The notes beneath the pieces are model-generated. The model worked only from the letters and a program-made list of their open reading frames with translations. It was not told the DNA's origin and made no database searches. A stretch of DNA of 32,775 bases, taken from NCBI GenBank assembly GCA_002297645.1, contig DBMH01000091.1, positions 1 through 32,775 on the forward strand, read 5' to 3'. Below are positions 7,712-15,517 of the stretch, piece after piece (position 1 is the first letter of the stretch; each line of letters starts with the position of its first letter). The position numbers were made by a program, and so were the translations under genes. Source of the DNA: Rhodanobacteraceae bacterium UBA703 (lineage in GTDB: Bacteria; Pseudomonadota; Gammaproteobacteria; Xanthomonadales; Rhodanobacteraceae).

Positions 7712-8632
7712 ATGAAACGACTCCTGTCCCCGGCGCTCGCAGCGCTGCTGCTTTCCGCCTGCCAGAGCCCCCCGACGCGATCGACTGCCGGTGCGGCTGC
7801 ACTGTTGTCGCCGATGCCGGCGGCCGGCGAGTACGACAACCATGAACAGGTCTGGGCCGCGCTCGGCGGCGGTGGAGCCGCGTCGCCGGCGCACGTCGTC
7901 GTGGCGGTCGAAGCGATTGATCGCGACTGGATGGTCTGGCGCGTGCATTTCGACGCGGCGCAAGCCATGGACGCGACCTGGGCTTTCCGCCGCACCGATG
8001 CAACGACCTGGCTGCCGCATCGGGCGACGATCGCGCAGCCGGGGATCGGCAAGAACTTCGACGCGACGCAGTGGACGCCGCTCGATGCCTGTTCGCTGCG
8101 CGGTACGTCCGCGGCGCTCGTGCGCGCGGATGCCGCGGCGTGCAGTGCGATCGTACCCGGGCTCGGCGCGCAGGCGGCCCTGTTGCCGATCGCATTCCAG
8201 ACGGAAGGGGAGTGGCTGCGCGTGCGCCTCTACGCGGATCAGGCGCGCGGACCGGATGCGCGCAGCGAGGCGCGTCGCGTCGCCTGGTTCGGTGGCTGGA
8301 CGGCGATCAACGGCGGCGGGCCGGGTGCGGCCGCGGACAGTGCGGACTGGCACATGGATCGCAACGTGCGCCTCGGCAGCGAAGGCGGACGCGTACCGCT
8401 GCTGTGGCGCGACGGCAAGCGCTCCGGCTATTCGCTGACGCTGGAGCGCCTGACGTACCGCGACGGCAACGTGCCGGTGTTGAAGCTCTCCATCGTCGAC
8501 GATGCCGGTGGCGGCACGCTGGCCTACGCATGGGCGAATCCGGAAGCGACGCGCATCGGCCTCAACCTGGGCTGGGTGCAGGTCGGGCTCGAGCGTGGTG
8601 GCGCTGCTGCGATCCGCCCGGGATCGCCATGA
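7712..8632 (+). CDS. Predicted lipoprotein of unknown function (weak CpcT/CpeT-like N-terminus)
   Basis: 306 residues. A lipoprotein signal peptide ends in a lipobox (ALLLSAC, Cys17), so the mature protein should be membrane-anchored in the envelope. After the signal comes GEYDNHEQVWAAL, reminiscent of the opening G-x-DN-x-x-Q motif of CpcT/CpeT-type proteins, but I cannot follow the similarity further. The C-terminal half has alternating hydrophobic/polar stretches and many Trp, suggesting a beta-rich fold. It diverges from the small membrane protein gene. Confidence 0.75.
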   Translation: MKRLLSPALAALLLSACQSPPTRSTAGAAALLSPMPAAGEYDNHEQVWAALGGGGAASPAHVVVAVEAIDRDWMVWRVHFDAAQAMDATWAFRRTDATTWLPHRATIAQPGIGKNFDATQWTPLDACSLRGTSAALVRADAAACSAIVPGLGAQAALLPIAFQTEGEWLRVRLYADQARGPDARSEARRVAWFGGWTAINGGGPGAAADSADWHMDRNVRLGSEGGRVPLLWRDGKRSGYSLTLERLTYRDGNVPVLKLSIVDDAGGGTLAYAWANPEATRIGLNLGWVQVGLERGGAAAIRPGSP

Positions 8633-8682
8633 TCCGGGAAGGTCGAAAGGGGGCGCGAGTTGCGTCTTCGTAATATCCAATC

Positions 8683-8706
8683 GCGGCCCTCGGTGGCCGC
8701 ACTTTT
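8683..8706 (+). terminator. Possible weak terminator after the lipoprotein gene
   Basis: GCGGCC (8683-8688) pairs with GGCCGC (8695-8700) around a six-base loop, followed by ACTTTT. The stem is short and the T-run modest. It would separate the lipoprotein gene from csaA. Confidence 0.4.
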
Positions 8707-8721
8707 CACGATGGAAACCCG

Positions 8722-9054
8722 ATGGAACACATAGCCTGGAGTGACTTCGAGAAGGTGCTGATCGTCGCCGGCACCGTGAAGCGCGTCGAACCCTTTCCGG
8801 AAGCGCGCAAGCCGGCCTACAAGTTCTGGGTGGATTTCGGTCCGTACGGCGAGAAGAAGACCAGCGCGCAGGTCACGAACCTGTATTCGCCGGAGGACCT
8901 CGTCGGCCGCCAGATCGTCGGCATCATCAACTTTCCCCCGAAGCAGATCGGGCCGTTCGTGTCGGAATTCCTGTTGACCGGCTTTCCCACCGACGACGGC
9001 GTCGTCGTCACCGCGATCGAACGGCCGGTGCCGGACGGCACGCGGCTGGCCTAG
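8722..9054 (+). CDS. csaA: tRNA-binding-domain protein CsaA
   Basis: 110 residues, exactly the length of Bacillus CsaA. It is a single OB-fold tRNA-binding domain of the type found at the C-terminus of some methionyl-tRNA synthetases. The segments [39 protein letters not shown] and [16 protein letters not shown] line up with CsaA, including the conserved NFPP. CsaA-type proteins are dimers that bind tRNA and were first described as secretion chaperones; the physiological role is unsettled. The start gives the usual MExIxWxDFEKV opening. The next small gene follows 10 bp after its stop. Confidence 0.9.
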   Translation: MEHIAWSDFEKVLIVAGTVKRVEPFPEARKPAYKFWVDFGPYGEKKTSAQVTNLYSPEDLVGRQIVGIINFPPKQIGPFVSEFLLTGFPTDDGVVVTAIERPVPDGTRLA

Positions 9055-9064
9055 GAACGAACCC

Positions 9065-9259
9065 ATGGCCGCGGCGTTCTGGAACTCCGAAGCGAGCCGG
9101 GTCGGCGGCCGCATCGCGCGCGTGCACACGGCCGACGTCGACTGCAAGGGCTACGTCCATCACGCGAGCGAGGCCGATCCGCACTACGAGATCCGGAGCG
9201 ACAGGACCGATCGTGTGGCGCTCCAGAAGGACCGTGCGTTGCGGCGGCTTCACGACTGA
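9065..9259 (+). CDS. DUF2945 (HVA1/TUDOR-like) family small protein
   Basis: 64 residues. The core from FWNSEASRVGG through GYVHHASEADPHYEIRSDR and ALRRL follows the DUF2945 pattern (W-N-S-E-G..., HHAS-x-D-P-x-Y-E-I-x-SD-x-T, A-x-x-K-x-x-A-L), a small beta-barrel domain of unknown function. The N-terminus (MAAAFW) is a little shorter than the usual GDxVxWNS opening. It lies 10 bp behind csaA and runs into the region of the DUF488 gene, so the three are probably co-transcribed. Confidence 0.8.
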   Translation: MAAAFWNSEASRVGGRIARVHTADVDCKGYVHHASEADPHYEIRSDRTDRVALQKDRALRRLHD

Positions 9260-9287
9260 GGCAGCGGACGGCGGAGCGGCTGCGGAC

Positions 9288-9857
9288 GTGAAGAACGAGC
9301 CTTTCTGCACCATCGGCCACTCCACGCGCTCGATCGACGAGTTCGTCGGCATGCTGCAACACGCCAGTGTGGCGCAGGTCGTCGATATCAGGACGGTGCC
9401 GCGTTCGCGCACGAATCCCCGGTACGACCGGGAGGCGCTGACGTCCTCGCTGGGGCCGTTCGGGATCGGCTACGAGCATCTGGCGGCGCTCGGTGGCCTG
9501 CGCGGCAAGCGCCGCGACGTGCCGCGCGACCTCAACGCGTTCTGGCGCAACGAGAGCTTCCACAACGACGCCGACTACGCGATGGGAGAGGACTTCCACG
9601 CGGGACTCGCGCGGCTGCGCGAACTCGGTCGCGGCCGGCGTTGCGCGATCCTGTGTGCGGAAGCCGTCTGGTGGCGCGGCCATCGTCGCATCGTCGCCGA
9701 CTACCTGCAGGCCGGCGGCGCCGACGTGCTCCATCTCATGGGGCCCGCACACGCCGAGCCAGCCCGCCTGACGATCGCCGCGCGCGCGATCGCCCCGGAC
9801 GTCCTGGCGTATCCCGCGCTGCCGGAGGAGATGGACCGTGAGCCGTCGGCGTCGTGA
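9288..9857 (+). CDS. DUF488 family protein
   Basis: 189 residues from the GTG at 9288; an upstream GTG at 9213 would overlap the preceding gene by 47 bp. DUF488 hallmarks are present: TIGHSTRSIDEF near the N-terminus, VDIRTVPRSRTNPRYD, LGGLRGKRRD and CAEAVWWRGHRRIVADYL. In most members the last motif carries a second cysteine (C-H-R); here it is Gly (G-H-R), although the first Cys of CAE remains. The biochemical function of DUF488 is not established. It converges with the YkgJ-type gene, with seven bases between stops. Confidence 0.88.
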   Translation: MKNEPFCTIGHSTRSIDEFVGMLQHASVAQVVDIRTVPRSRTNPRYDREALTSSLGPFGIGYEHLAALGGLRGKRRDVPRDLNAFWRNESFHNDADYAMGEDFHAGLARLRELGRGRRCAILCAEAVWWRGHRRIVADYLQAGGADVLHLMGPAHAEPARLTIAARAIAPDVLAYPALPEEMDREPSAS

Positions 9858-9864
9858 CGGGACC

Positions 9865-10236
9865 TCAGGCCGCGGTCGCGTCCGGCGACTGCCAGTCTTC
9901 CGGCGTCAGCGGCGGCAAGCCGTGACGCAGGCGCGCCCGGTCGCATTGCGGACTCGGCTCGCCGTATTCCCAGGAGGGCGCCAGTTCGCGGCAGGGGCTG
10001 GGGCGGCGATCGTAGATGCCGCAGGTGGTGCGATCGCCGATCCCGCCTTGCAGGGCGATGCAGCGTTCGGTGCCGGTTTCGGTGCCGCGCATGACGAGGC
10101 GATGCGGGTCGAGCTTCGAGGCGAGATCCCGCGGCACCCGTCCGCCGAGATGCGGTTCCGCCTCGGTCCAGTAGAACGCCACGCGATACGTCGCGCAGCA
10201 GGCACCGCAACGCAGGCAGGGATGGATCCAGGGCAT
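9865..10236 (-). CDS. YkgJ family cysteine-cluster protein
   Basis: 123 residues. The N-terminal C7-x2-C10-x2-CC (CLRCGACC) and later CGIYDRRPSPCREL form the cysteine arrangement of the YkgJ family (PF03692), thought to bind zinc or an Fe-S cluster. FYWTEAEPHLGGRVPRDL and a late Cys (SPQCDRAR) are also typical of the proteobacterial members. The molecular role is unknown. A plausible promoter lies upstream (10267-10296). Confidence 0.88.
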   Translation of the reverse strand: MPWIHPCLRCGACCATYRVAFYWTEAEPHLGGRVPRDLASKLDPHRLVMRGTETGTERCIALQGGIGDRTTCGIYDRRPSPCRELAPSWEYGEPSPQCDRARLRHGLPPLTPEDWQSPDATAA

Positions 10237-10266
10237 CGGACGGCGGCAATGGAGAAAGCGGTCGCG

Positions 10267-10296
10267 ATTCTAGAACGCGGGCTTTCCCGCTGAAAA
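10267..10296 (-). promoter_or_regulatory. Candidate promoter of the YkgJ-type gene
   Basis: On the minus strand TTTTCA (10296-10291) and TAGAAT (10272-10267) are 18 bp apart. The -10 is a good match, the -35 matches four of six. Predicted start near 10260, about 24 bases before the ATG. Confidence 0.45.
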
Positions 10297-10373
10297 CCTC
10301 CCGATGCGCGGGCCGTGGGAAAGTCGGGCGCCTGGGGATCCAGTGGCTCCGGTCGCCACTGCCACGCATCCGG

Positions 10374-10409
10374 GAAAGCGATCGTCGCCCGGCCATGGGG
10401 CGACGATCG
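10374..10409 (-). terminator. Likely terminator of the fad operon
   Basis: A perfect 12-bp stem (10379-10390 with 10398-10409) and 7-base loop lies about 64 bases past the thiolase stop and is followed on the minus strand by CTTTCC. A second 8-bp hairpin (10444-10451 with 10459-10466) sits directly behind the stop. The T-run is short, so termination may be partial. Confidence 0.45.
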
Positions 10410-10472
10410 GAACGGTCGTCTCGCGGCGCAGCGGAATCCTGGCGGCCGACGAACTGCCCGTCGGCCATCCCC

Positions 10473-11669
10473 TCAGAGGGCTTCGAAAATACCGGCGGCG
10501 CCCATGCCGGTGCCGATGCACATCGTCACCATGCCGTACTTCTGCTTGCGTCGGCGCAGGCCGTGCACCAGCGTCGCCGCGCGGACCGCGCCGGTCGCGC
10601 CGAGTGGGTGGCCGAGCGCGATCGCGCCGCCGAGCGGATTGACCTTCGAGGCGTCGAGGCCGACGTCGCGGATCACGGCCAATGCCTGCGCGGCGAAGGC
10701 CTCGTTGAGCTCGATCCAGTCGAGCTGCTCCTTGTTGACGCCGGCGACGTCGAGCGCCTTCGGGATCGCCGCGATCGGGCCGATGCCCATGATCTCCGGC
10801 TTGACGCCGGCGACGGCGAAGCCCACGAAGCGCGCGAGCGGCGTCAAGCCGTAGGCCTTGACCGCGTGCTCGCTGGCGAGCAGCACGGCGCCCGCGCCAT
10901 CGGACATCTGCGAGGAATTGCCGGCCGTCACGCTGCCGCCCATGCGGAACACGGGCTTCAGCTTGGCGAGCCCTTCGAGGCTGGTGTCCTTGCGCGGGCC
11001 TTCGTCGACCGAGACGACGCGGTCGTCGGTGCGGATCGTGTGCGTGGCGAGGTCCGGATAGTGGTCGTCGAGCGCGAACGGCACGATCTCGTCGGCGAAC
11101 TCTCCGGCCGCGATCGCGGCGAGCGCTTTCTGGTGCGAGGCGAGCGCGAACGCGTCCTGGTCTTCGCGGCTGACCTTCCACTGCTCGGCGACCTTCTCGG
11201 CGGTGATGCCCATGCCGTAGGCGATCGCGACGTTGTCGTCGGCGAACGCGGCCGGATTCATCGCGATCTTGTTGCCCATCATCGGCACCATGCTCATCGA
11301 TTCGGTGCCGCCGGCGAGCATGAGATCGGCCTCGCCGAGGCGGATGCGGTCGGCCGCCATCGCGATCGCCTGCAGGCCGGACGAGCAGAAGCGGTTGACG
11401 GTGACGGCGGGTACGGTGTCGGGCAGGCCGGCGAGCAACGCGCCGATGCGCGCGACGTTCATGCCTTGCTCGGCCTCGGGCATCGCGCAGCCGATGATGG
11501 CGTCGCCGATGCGCGCCGGGTCGACGCCCGGCGCCTTCGCGATCGCGGCGCGCAGCACGTGCGCGAGCAGGTCGTCGGGGCGGGTGTTGCGGAACACGCC
11601 GCGCGGCGCCTTGCCGACCGGCGTGCGCACGGCGGAGACGATGTAGGCATCCTGGATTTGCTTGGTCAT
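10473..11669 (-). CDS. fadA: Acetyl-CoA C-acyltransferase (3-ketoacyl-CoA thiolase)
   Basis: 398-residue thiolase of beta-oxidation, cleaving 3-ketoacyl-CoA with CoA to acetyl-CoA and a shortened acyl-CoA. The nucleophile is C95 in [12 protein letters not shown]354 in GHPLGATGA and C384 in [10 protein letters not shown] are the other catalytic residues, and NEAFAAQ is present. The start has GGAG seven bases upstream. It lies downstream of the FadN-type gene, separated by a repeat-bearing 135-bp gap, and should receive product from that enzyme. Confidence 0.94.
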   Translation of the reverse strand: MTKQIQDAYIVSAVRTPVGKAPRGVFRNTRPDDLLAHVLRAAIAKAPGVDPARIGDAIIGCAMPEAEQGMNVARIGALLAGLPDTVPAVTVNRFCSSGLQAIAMAADRIRLGEADLMLAGGTESMSMVPMMGNKIAMNPAAFADDNVAIAYGMGITAEKVAEQWKVSREDQDAFALASHQKALAAIAAGEFADEIVPFALDDHYPDLATHTIRTDDRVVSVDEGPRKDTSLEGLAKLKPVFRMGGSVTAGNSSQMSDGAGAVLLASEHAVKAYGLTPLARFVGFAVAGVKPEIMGIGPIAAIPKALDVAGVNKEQLDWIELNEAFAAQALAVIRDVGLDASKVNPLGGAIALGHPLGATGAVRAATLVHGLRRRKQKYGMVTMCIGTGMGAAGIFEAL

Positions 11670-11685
11670 GGCTTTCTCCGAAAGC

Positions 11686-11804
11686 CGGGATTGGGGATTC
11701 GGGATTGGGGATCCGGCAAAGCTCGAGCCGTCGTCTCCGTTCCTTCCGCCACCGCATCCCGGTGCATTGGTCTTTTTCGAATCCCGATTCTCGAATCCCG
11801 AATC
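11686..11804. repeat. Intercistronic GGGATT-type repeat with inverted partner
   Basis: Three GGGATT units occur in tandem at 11688-11710, separated by GGGGATTC-type spacers. Across a spacer containing a short T-run, the opposite orientation recurs at 11780-11804 as CGAATCCCGATTCTCG and similar. The two arms are imperfectly complementary, so the fadN-fadA mRNA could fold here. Similar GGGATTCGGGATTGGGG strings are common between genes in Xanthomonadales. Confidence 0.65.
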
Positions 11805-14180
11805 TCAGTTCCTGAGCGGCTTGCCCGTCGTCAGCGTGTGCACGATGCGCTCCTGCGTCTTCGGCATCTGCGCGAGTTCGAAGAAGTGCTTGCGCTCCAG
11901 GTCGAGCAGCCATTCCTCGTCGACCTGCGAGCCGCGTTCGATCGCGCCGCCGCAGAGCACGTCGCCGATGCGCGTCGCGATCACGTCGTCGTGTCCGGAG
12001 ATGAAGCGGCCTTCGAGCATGTTGACCAGCGCCATCCTGAGGGTCGCGAGGCCGACGTCGCCGGCGACCGTCACGGCATTGGCCGGCAGCGGCGGGCGAT
12101 AGCCGGTTTCGGCCATCGCGGCGGCGACTTTCTTCGCGACGTAGAGCAGTTCGAAACCGTTGAACACCACGACGTCGTCCGGACGCAGCAGCCCGAGCTG
12201 CTTGGCCTCGAGCGCGCTGCCCGAGGTCTTCGCCTGCGCGACGGTCTCGAACAGGCGCTTGATCTCGGGGAACACGTCGCCGTCGGCGGCGCGTTGCGAG
12301 GCGCGCACGGCGATTTCCTTGAGGCCGCCGCCAGCCGGCAGCAGGCCGACACCGGCCTCGACGAGGCCGATGTAGCTTTCGAGCGCGGCGACCGTGCGTG
12401 CGCAATGCATCTGGAACTCGCAGCCGCCGCCGAGCGCGAGGCCGCGCACCGCGGCGACGACGGGGACGAGCGAGTACTTGATGCGCAGGCTCGTCTTCTG
12501 GAAGTTCGCGATCATCGACTCGAGCCGGTCGATCTGGCCTGCCTGCACGAAGCCGACCATGCCTTTCAGGTCCGCGCCGGCCGAGAACGCCTTGTCGCTG
12601 TCCTGCCAGATCACGACCGCCTTCAGGTTCTTCTCGGCGTAGCCGATCGCCTGCTGCACGCCGTCGAGCACGGCGTCGTTGACCGTGTTCATCTTGGTCT
12701 TGAACGAGAGGATGCCGACGCCGTCGTCGCCCAGAGACCACAAGCGTACGCCCTCGTTCTCCCACAGCGTCTTGCCGGTATCGAAGGTCTCGCCGATGAG
12801 AGCATCCGGGAAAAGCTGGCGCGCGTAGACCGGGTGCGTCGAGCGCGGCGTGTAGGTTCCGGTCTGCGGCGAATACGAGCCGTCGGCGTGGTGCACGCCG
12901 TCGATTCTGCCGACCCAGTCGGGCAAGGCGGCGCTGCTCATCGCCTTGCCGGCGGCGACGTCCTCTGCGATCCACTTCGCGACTTCGCTCCAGCCGGCCG
13001 ATTGCCAGGTCTCGAATGGGCCGAGCTTCCAGCCGTAGCCCCAGCGGATGGCGAAGTCGACATCGCGCGCGGTCTCGGCGATGTCGGCGAGGTGATAGGC
13101 GCTGTAGTGGAACAGGTCGCGGAAAACGGCCCAGAGGAACTGGGCCTGCGGATCGTTCGACGTGCGCAGCTTGCCGAACTTCTCGGCCGGATTCTTGATC
13201 GCCAGGATCGCGGCGACCTCGTCGGACGGCTTGGCGCCGCTGGCCACGTAGTCCTGCTTCGACAGGTCCAGCACGACGATGTCCTTGCCGCGCTTGGTGT
13301 AGATGCCGGCGCCGGTCTTCTGGCCGAGCGCTCCCTTGTCGATCAGGGCCGACAGCCACGTCGGCGAGGCGAAATGCGCGTGCCAGGGATCGTTCGGCAG
13401 CGTGTCCGCCATCGTCTTGATGACGTGCGCCATCGTGTCGAGGCCGACCACGTCGGCGGTGCGGTAGGTCGCGGACTTCGGACGGCCGATCGCCGGGCCG
13501 GTCAGCGCGTCGACGAGGTCGAATGAAAGGCCGAACTGCGCGGTGTGGTGTATCGTGGCGAGGATCGAGAACACGCCGATGCGGTTGCCGATGAAGTTCG
13601 GCGTGTCCTTGGCGTAGACCACGCCCTTGCCGAGCGTCGTGGTCAGGAAGGCTTCGAGGCCGGCGAGCACGGTGCGGTCGGTCTCGCGGTCCGGAATCAG
13701 TTCGACCAGATGCATGTAGCGCGGCGGGTTGAAGAAATGGATGCCCGAGAAGCGCGGACGCAGCTTCATCGGCAGCGCATCCGCGAGCGCGTTGATCGAG
13801 AGTCCGGACGTGTTGCTGGCGATCACCGCGGAGTCGGAGACATAGGGGGCGATCTTCTTGTAGAGGTCGAGTTTCCAGTCGAGCCGTTCCGCGATCGCCT
13901 CGATGACGAGGTCGCAATCGCGCAGCGCTTCCAGGTGCTGGTCGTAGTTCGCCGGGACGATGCCGGCGACCTTCGATTTCTCCGCCAGCGGGGCGGGCGA
14001 GAGCTTGGCCAGGTTGGCGATCGCCTTCAGCACGATGCCGTTCTTGTCGCCTTCCTTGGCCGGAAGGTCGAACAGCAGGGTTTCGACGTCGGCGTTGGCG
14101 AGGTGGGCGGCGATCTGCGCGCCCATGACGCCGGCGCCGAGCACGGCGGCCTTGCGGATGCGGAGGGGCGGGTTGCTCAT
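11805..14180 (-). CDS. 3-hydroxyacyl-CoA dehydrogenase/enoyl-CoA hydratase, FadN-type domain order
   Basis: 791-residue bifunctional beta-oxidation enzyme. The N-terminal half is the NAD-dependent 3-hydroxyacyl-CoA dehydrogenase, with GAGVMG (15-20), IASNTSGLSI and SGIHFFNPPRYMHLVE. The C-terminal half is an enoyl-CoA hydratase/isomerase domain, with FSAGADLKGM, LALGGGCEFQ and VEAGVGLLPAGGG carrying the two candidate catalytic Glu. This order is the reverse of E. coli FadB and matches Bacillus FadN (about 789 residues). The start at 14180 has GGAG six bases upstream; an earlier ATG 30 bases upstream is less likely. It lies 51 bp behind the TetR gene and before the thiolase. Confidence 0.93.
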   Translation of the reverse strand: MSNPPLRIRKAAVLGAGVMGAQIAAHLANADVETLLFDLPAKEGDKNGIVLKAIANLAKLSPAPLAEKSKVAGIVPANYDQHLEALRDCDLVIEAIAERLDWKLDLYKKIAPYVSDSAVIASNTSGLSINALADALPMKLRPRFSGIHFFNPPRYMHLVELIPDRETDRTVLAGLEAFLTTTLGKGVVYAKDTPNFIGNRIGVFSILATIHHTAQFGLSFDLVDALTGPAIGRPKSATYRTADVVGLDTMAHVIKTMADTLPNDPWHAHFASPTWLSALIDKGALGQKTGAGIYTKRGKDIVVLDLSKQDYVASGAKPSDEVAAILAIKNPAEKFGKLRTSNDPQAQFLWAVFRDLFHYSAYHLADIAETARDVDFAIRWGYGWKLGPFETWQSAGWSEVAKWIAEDVAAGKAMSSAALPDWVGRIDGVHHADGSYSPQTGTYTPRSTHPVYARQLFPDALIGETFDTGKTLWENEGVRLWSLGDDGVGILSFKTKMNTVNDAVLDGVQQAIGYAEKNLKAVVIWQDSDKAFSAGADLKGMVGFVQAGQIDRLESMIANFQKTSLRIKYSLVPVVAAVRGLALGGGCEFQMHCARTVAALESYIGLVEAGVGLLPAGGGLKEIAVRASQRAADGDVFPEIKRLFETVAQAKTSGSALEAKQLGLLRPDDVVVFNGFELLYVAKKVAAAMAETGYRPPLPANAVTVAGDVGLATLRMALVNMLEGRFISGHDDVIATRIGDVLCGGAIERGSQVDEEWLLDLERKHFFELAQMPKTQERIVHTLTTGKPLRN

Positions 14181-14231
14181 CGAGGACTCCAGGTCGGGAA
14201 TGGTTTGCAAGTTACTGTCATGGAACGTGAA

Positions 14232-14852
14232 TCAGGGCGCGCGAAGCCCGGCCGCGGCGAAGTGGATCAGGTGCCGGACGGTGCGCTCGCGGTGCTCGCC
14301 GACGGCTTCGCGGCGCTTGATCATTCCGAAGTCGGCCATGGCATAGGTGAGCGAGCCGGCGACGATGTCGAGCCGCCAGTACAGTTCATCCTTGTCCAGG
14401 TGCGGCAGCAGCCGACCGAACGCCGCGGCGAACTCGCGCAGGACGTGGCCGTAGTTGTCGGACAGGAACCTGCGCAGGCGTTCGTCGTGTTCGGCGTAGG
14501 CGCGTGCCAGCACGCGGACGAAGGCCGAGCCACCGGCGTCGTCCATGGATTGTTCGAGGGCCGGGCGCACGAAGGCGTCCAGCACGTCTTCGAGCGTGTG
14601 TTCCGGCTTCGCGGCGACGGCGGCGAGCGCGTCGAGGCGATGGCGGTTGAGTTCGTCCAGCCGGCGCCGGAACACTTCCTCGATCAGGCTTTCCTTCGAG
14701 CCGAAGTGATAGTTGACGGCGGCGAGGTTCACTTTCGCCGCGGCGGTGACCTGGCGCAGGGAAGCGCCGGCGAATCCGTGGCGGGCAAACAGGGTTTCGG
14801 CGACGCCGAGGATGCGTTCCCGAGTGGAGAAGCCGGGTTGGCCAGGTGACAT
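14232..14852 (-). CDS. TetR-family transcriptional regulator, PsrA-like
   Basis: 206 residues. The N-terminal helix-turn-helix runs from RERILGVAETLFARHGF to VNLAAVNYHFGSKESL, the latter almost identical to Pseudomonas PsrA. The C-terminal ligand domain also has the PsrA-like pattern (YWRLDIVAGSLTYAM, HFAAAGLRA). PsrA represses its own gene and controls fatty-acid degradation, being released by long-chain fatty acids or acyl-CoA. The context here supports the same job: it heads an operon with the FadN-type enzyme and thiolase, and a PsrA-type palindrome lies at its promoter. The ATG at 14852 was preferred over a TTG at 14873, which would overlap the operator. Confidence 0.9.
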   Translation of the reverse strand: MSPGQPGFSTRERILGVAETLFARHGFAGASLRQVTAAAKVNLAAVNYHFGSKESLIEEVFRRRLDELNRHRLDALAAVAAKPEHTLEDVLDAFVRPALEQSMDDAGGSAFVRVLARAYAEHDERLRRFLSDNYGHVLREFAAAFGRLLPHLDKDELYWRLDIVAGSLTYAMADFGMIKRREAVGEHRERTVRHLIHFAAAGLRAP

Positions 14853-14869
14853 GGTCGACAGGGGGGGTA

Positions 14870-14885
14870 TCAAACGACCGTTTGA
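14870..14885. promoter_or_regulatory. PsrA-type operator
   Basis: TCAAACGACCGTTTGA is a palindrome with perfect 7-bp arms and a 2-bp centre, and fits the reported PsrA consensus (G/C)AAAC-N2-4-GTTT(G/C). It begins directly after the -10 box of the minus-strand promoter and covers the expected transcription start, a position that would give strong auto-repression of the regulator and fad genes. Confidence 0.75.
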
Positions 14886-14914
14886 ATACTAGGCGAGCCC
14901 GCAGGATCGGTCAA
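14886..14914 (-). promoter_or_regulatory. Promoter of the psrA-like/fad operon
   Basis: On the minus strand TTGACC (14914-14909) and TAGTAT (14891-14886) are separated by exactly 17 bp, a well-formed sigma-70 promoter. The start would lie near 14879, inside the palindrome, about 27 bases before the regulator ATG. Confidence 0.7.
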
Positions 14915-14930
14915 ATCGCACGTGCGCGCG

Positions 14931-14960
14931 GTGTCAAAAGCGACAAAAAACAGCTAGAAT
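14931..14960 (+). promoter_or_regulatory. Candidate ndk promoter
   Basis: GTGTCA (14931-14936) and TAGAAT (14955-14960) lie 18 bp apart on the plus strand. The start would fall near 14967, giving a leader of about 97 bases. It diverges from the fad promoter 17 bp away. Confidence 0.45.
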
Positions 14961-15063
14961 CCTGAACGATAAGTCATCCTAACTCCTCGGAACGCCGTGG
15001 TTTTGCCTCGCGGCGTCCTTGGCGTCCCCGCTTCCTCATTCAAATCCTGCGGAGATTCGTTGC

Positions 15064-15489
15064 ATGGCGCTGGAGCGCACCCTTTCCATCATCAAGCCCG
15101 ACGCGGTCGCGAAGAACGTCATCGGTGAAATCTACTCCCGTTTCGAGAAAGCCGGCCTGAAGGTCGTCGCGGCGAAGATGAAGCATCTGTCGCGCAAGGA
15201 GGCCGAGGGCTTCTACGCGGTCCACCGCGAGCGCCCGTTCTTCGGCGCGCTGGTCGAGTTCATGATCTCCGGCCCGGTCATGGTGCAGGCGCTCGAGGGC
15301 GAGAACGCCGTGCTGAAGCACCGCGACCTGATGGGCGCCACCGATCCGAAGAAGGCCGAGCCGGGAACCATCCGCGCCGACTTCGCCGACTCGATCGACG
15401 CGAATGCCGTGCACGGATCCGACGCGGTCGAGACGGCAAAAGTTGAAATTGCGTACTTCTTCGCGGAAACCGAACTCTGCCCGCGCTGA
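15064..15489 (+). CDS. ndk: Nucleoside diphosphate kinase
   Basis: 141 residues, normal length. The enzyme balances nucleoside triphosphate pools by moving the gamma phosphate from ATP through a phosphohistidine. The catalytic histidine is H117 in NAVHGSD; the N-terminal [12 protein letters not shown] and [11 protein letters not shown] are family signatures. The ATG has GGAG nine bases upstream. It opens the ndk-rlmN-pilF-rodZ run. Confidence 0.98.
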   Translation: MALERTLSIIKPDAVAKNVIGEIYSRFEKAGLKVVAAKMKHLSRKEAEGFYAVHRERPFFGALVEFMISGPVMVQALEGENAVLKHRDLMGATDPKKAEPGTIRADFADSIDANAVHGSDAVETAKVEIAYFFAETELCPR

Positions 15490-15517
15490 GCTTCGAACCT
15501 TTGGCGAGCCGCATTCC

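Noticed and set aside
8722..10236. csaA-DUF2945-DUF488-YkgJ region considered as a defence or toxin-antitoxin island
   Set aside because: No nuclease, toxin, membrane effector or mobile gene is visible, and base composition matches the surrounding genes.
11686..11804. GGGATT units considered as a CRISPR-like or iteron array
   Set aside because: Units are short and irregular, with no unique spacers, no cas genes and no replication gene nearby.
10270..13917. A 1215-codon open frame on the minus strand and a 1043-codon one on the plus strand across the fad genes
   Set aside because: They are shadows of the fadN- and fadA-type genes in other frames: Arg/Asp/His-rich, no domain pattern, typical of GC-rich DNA.
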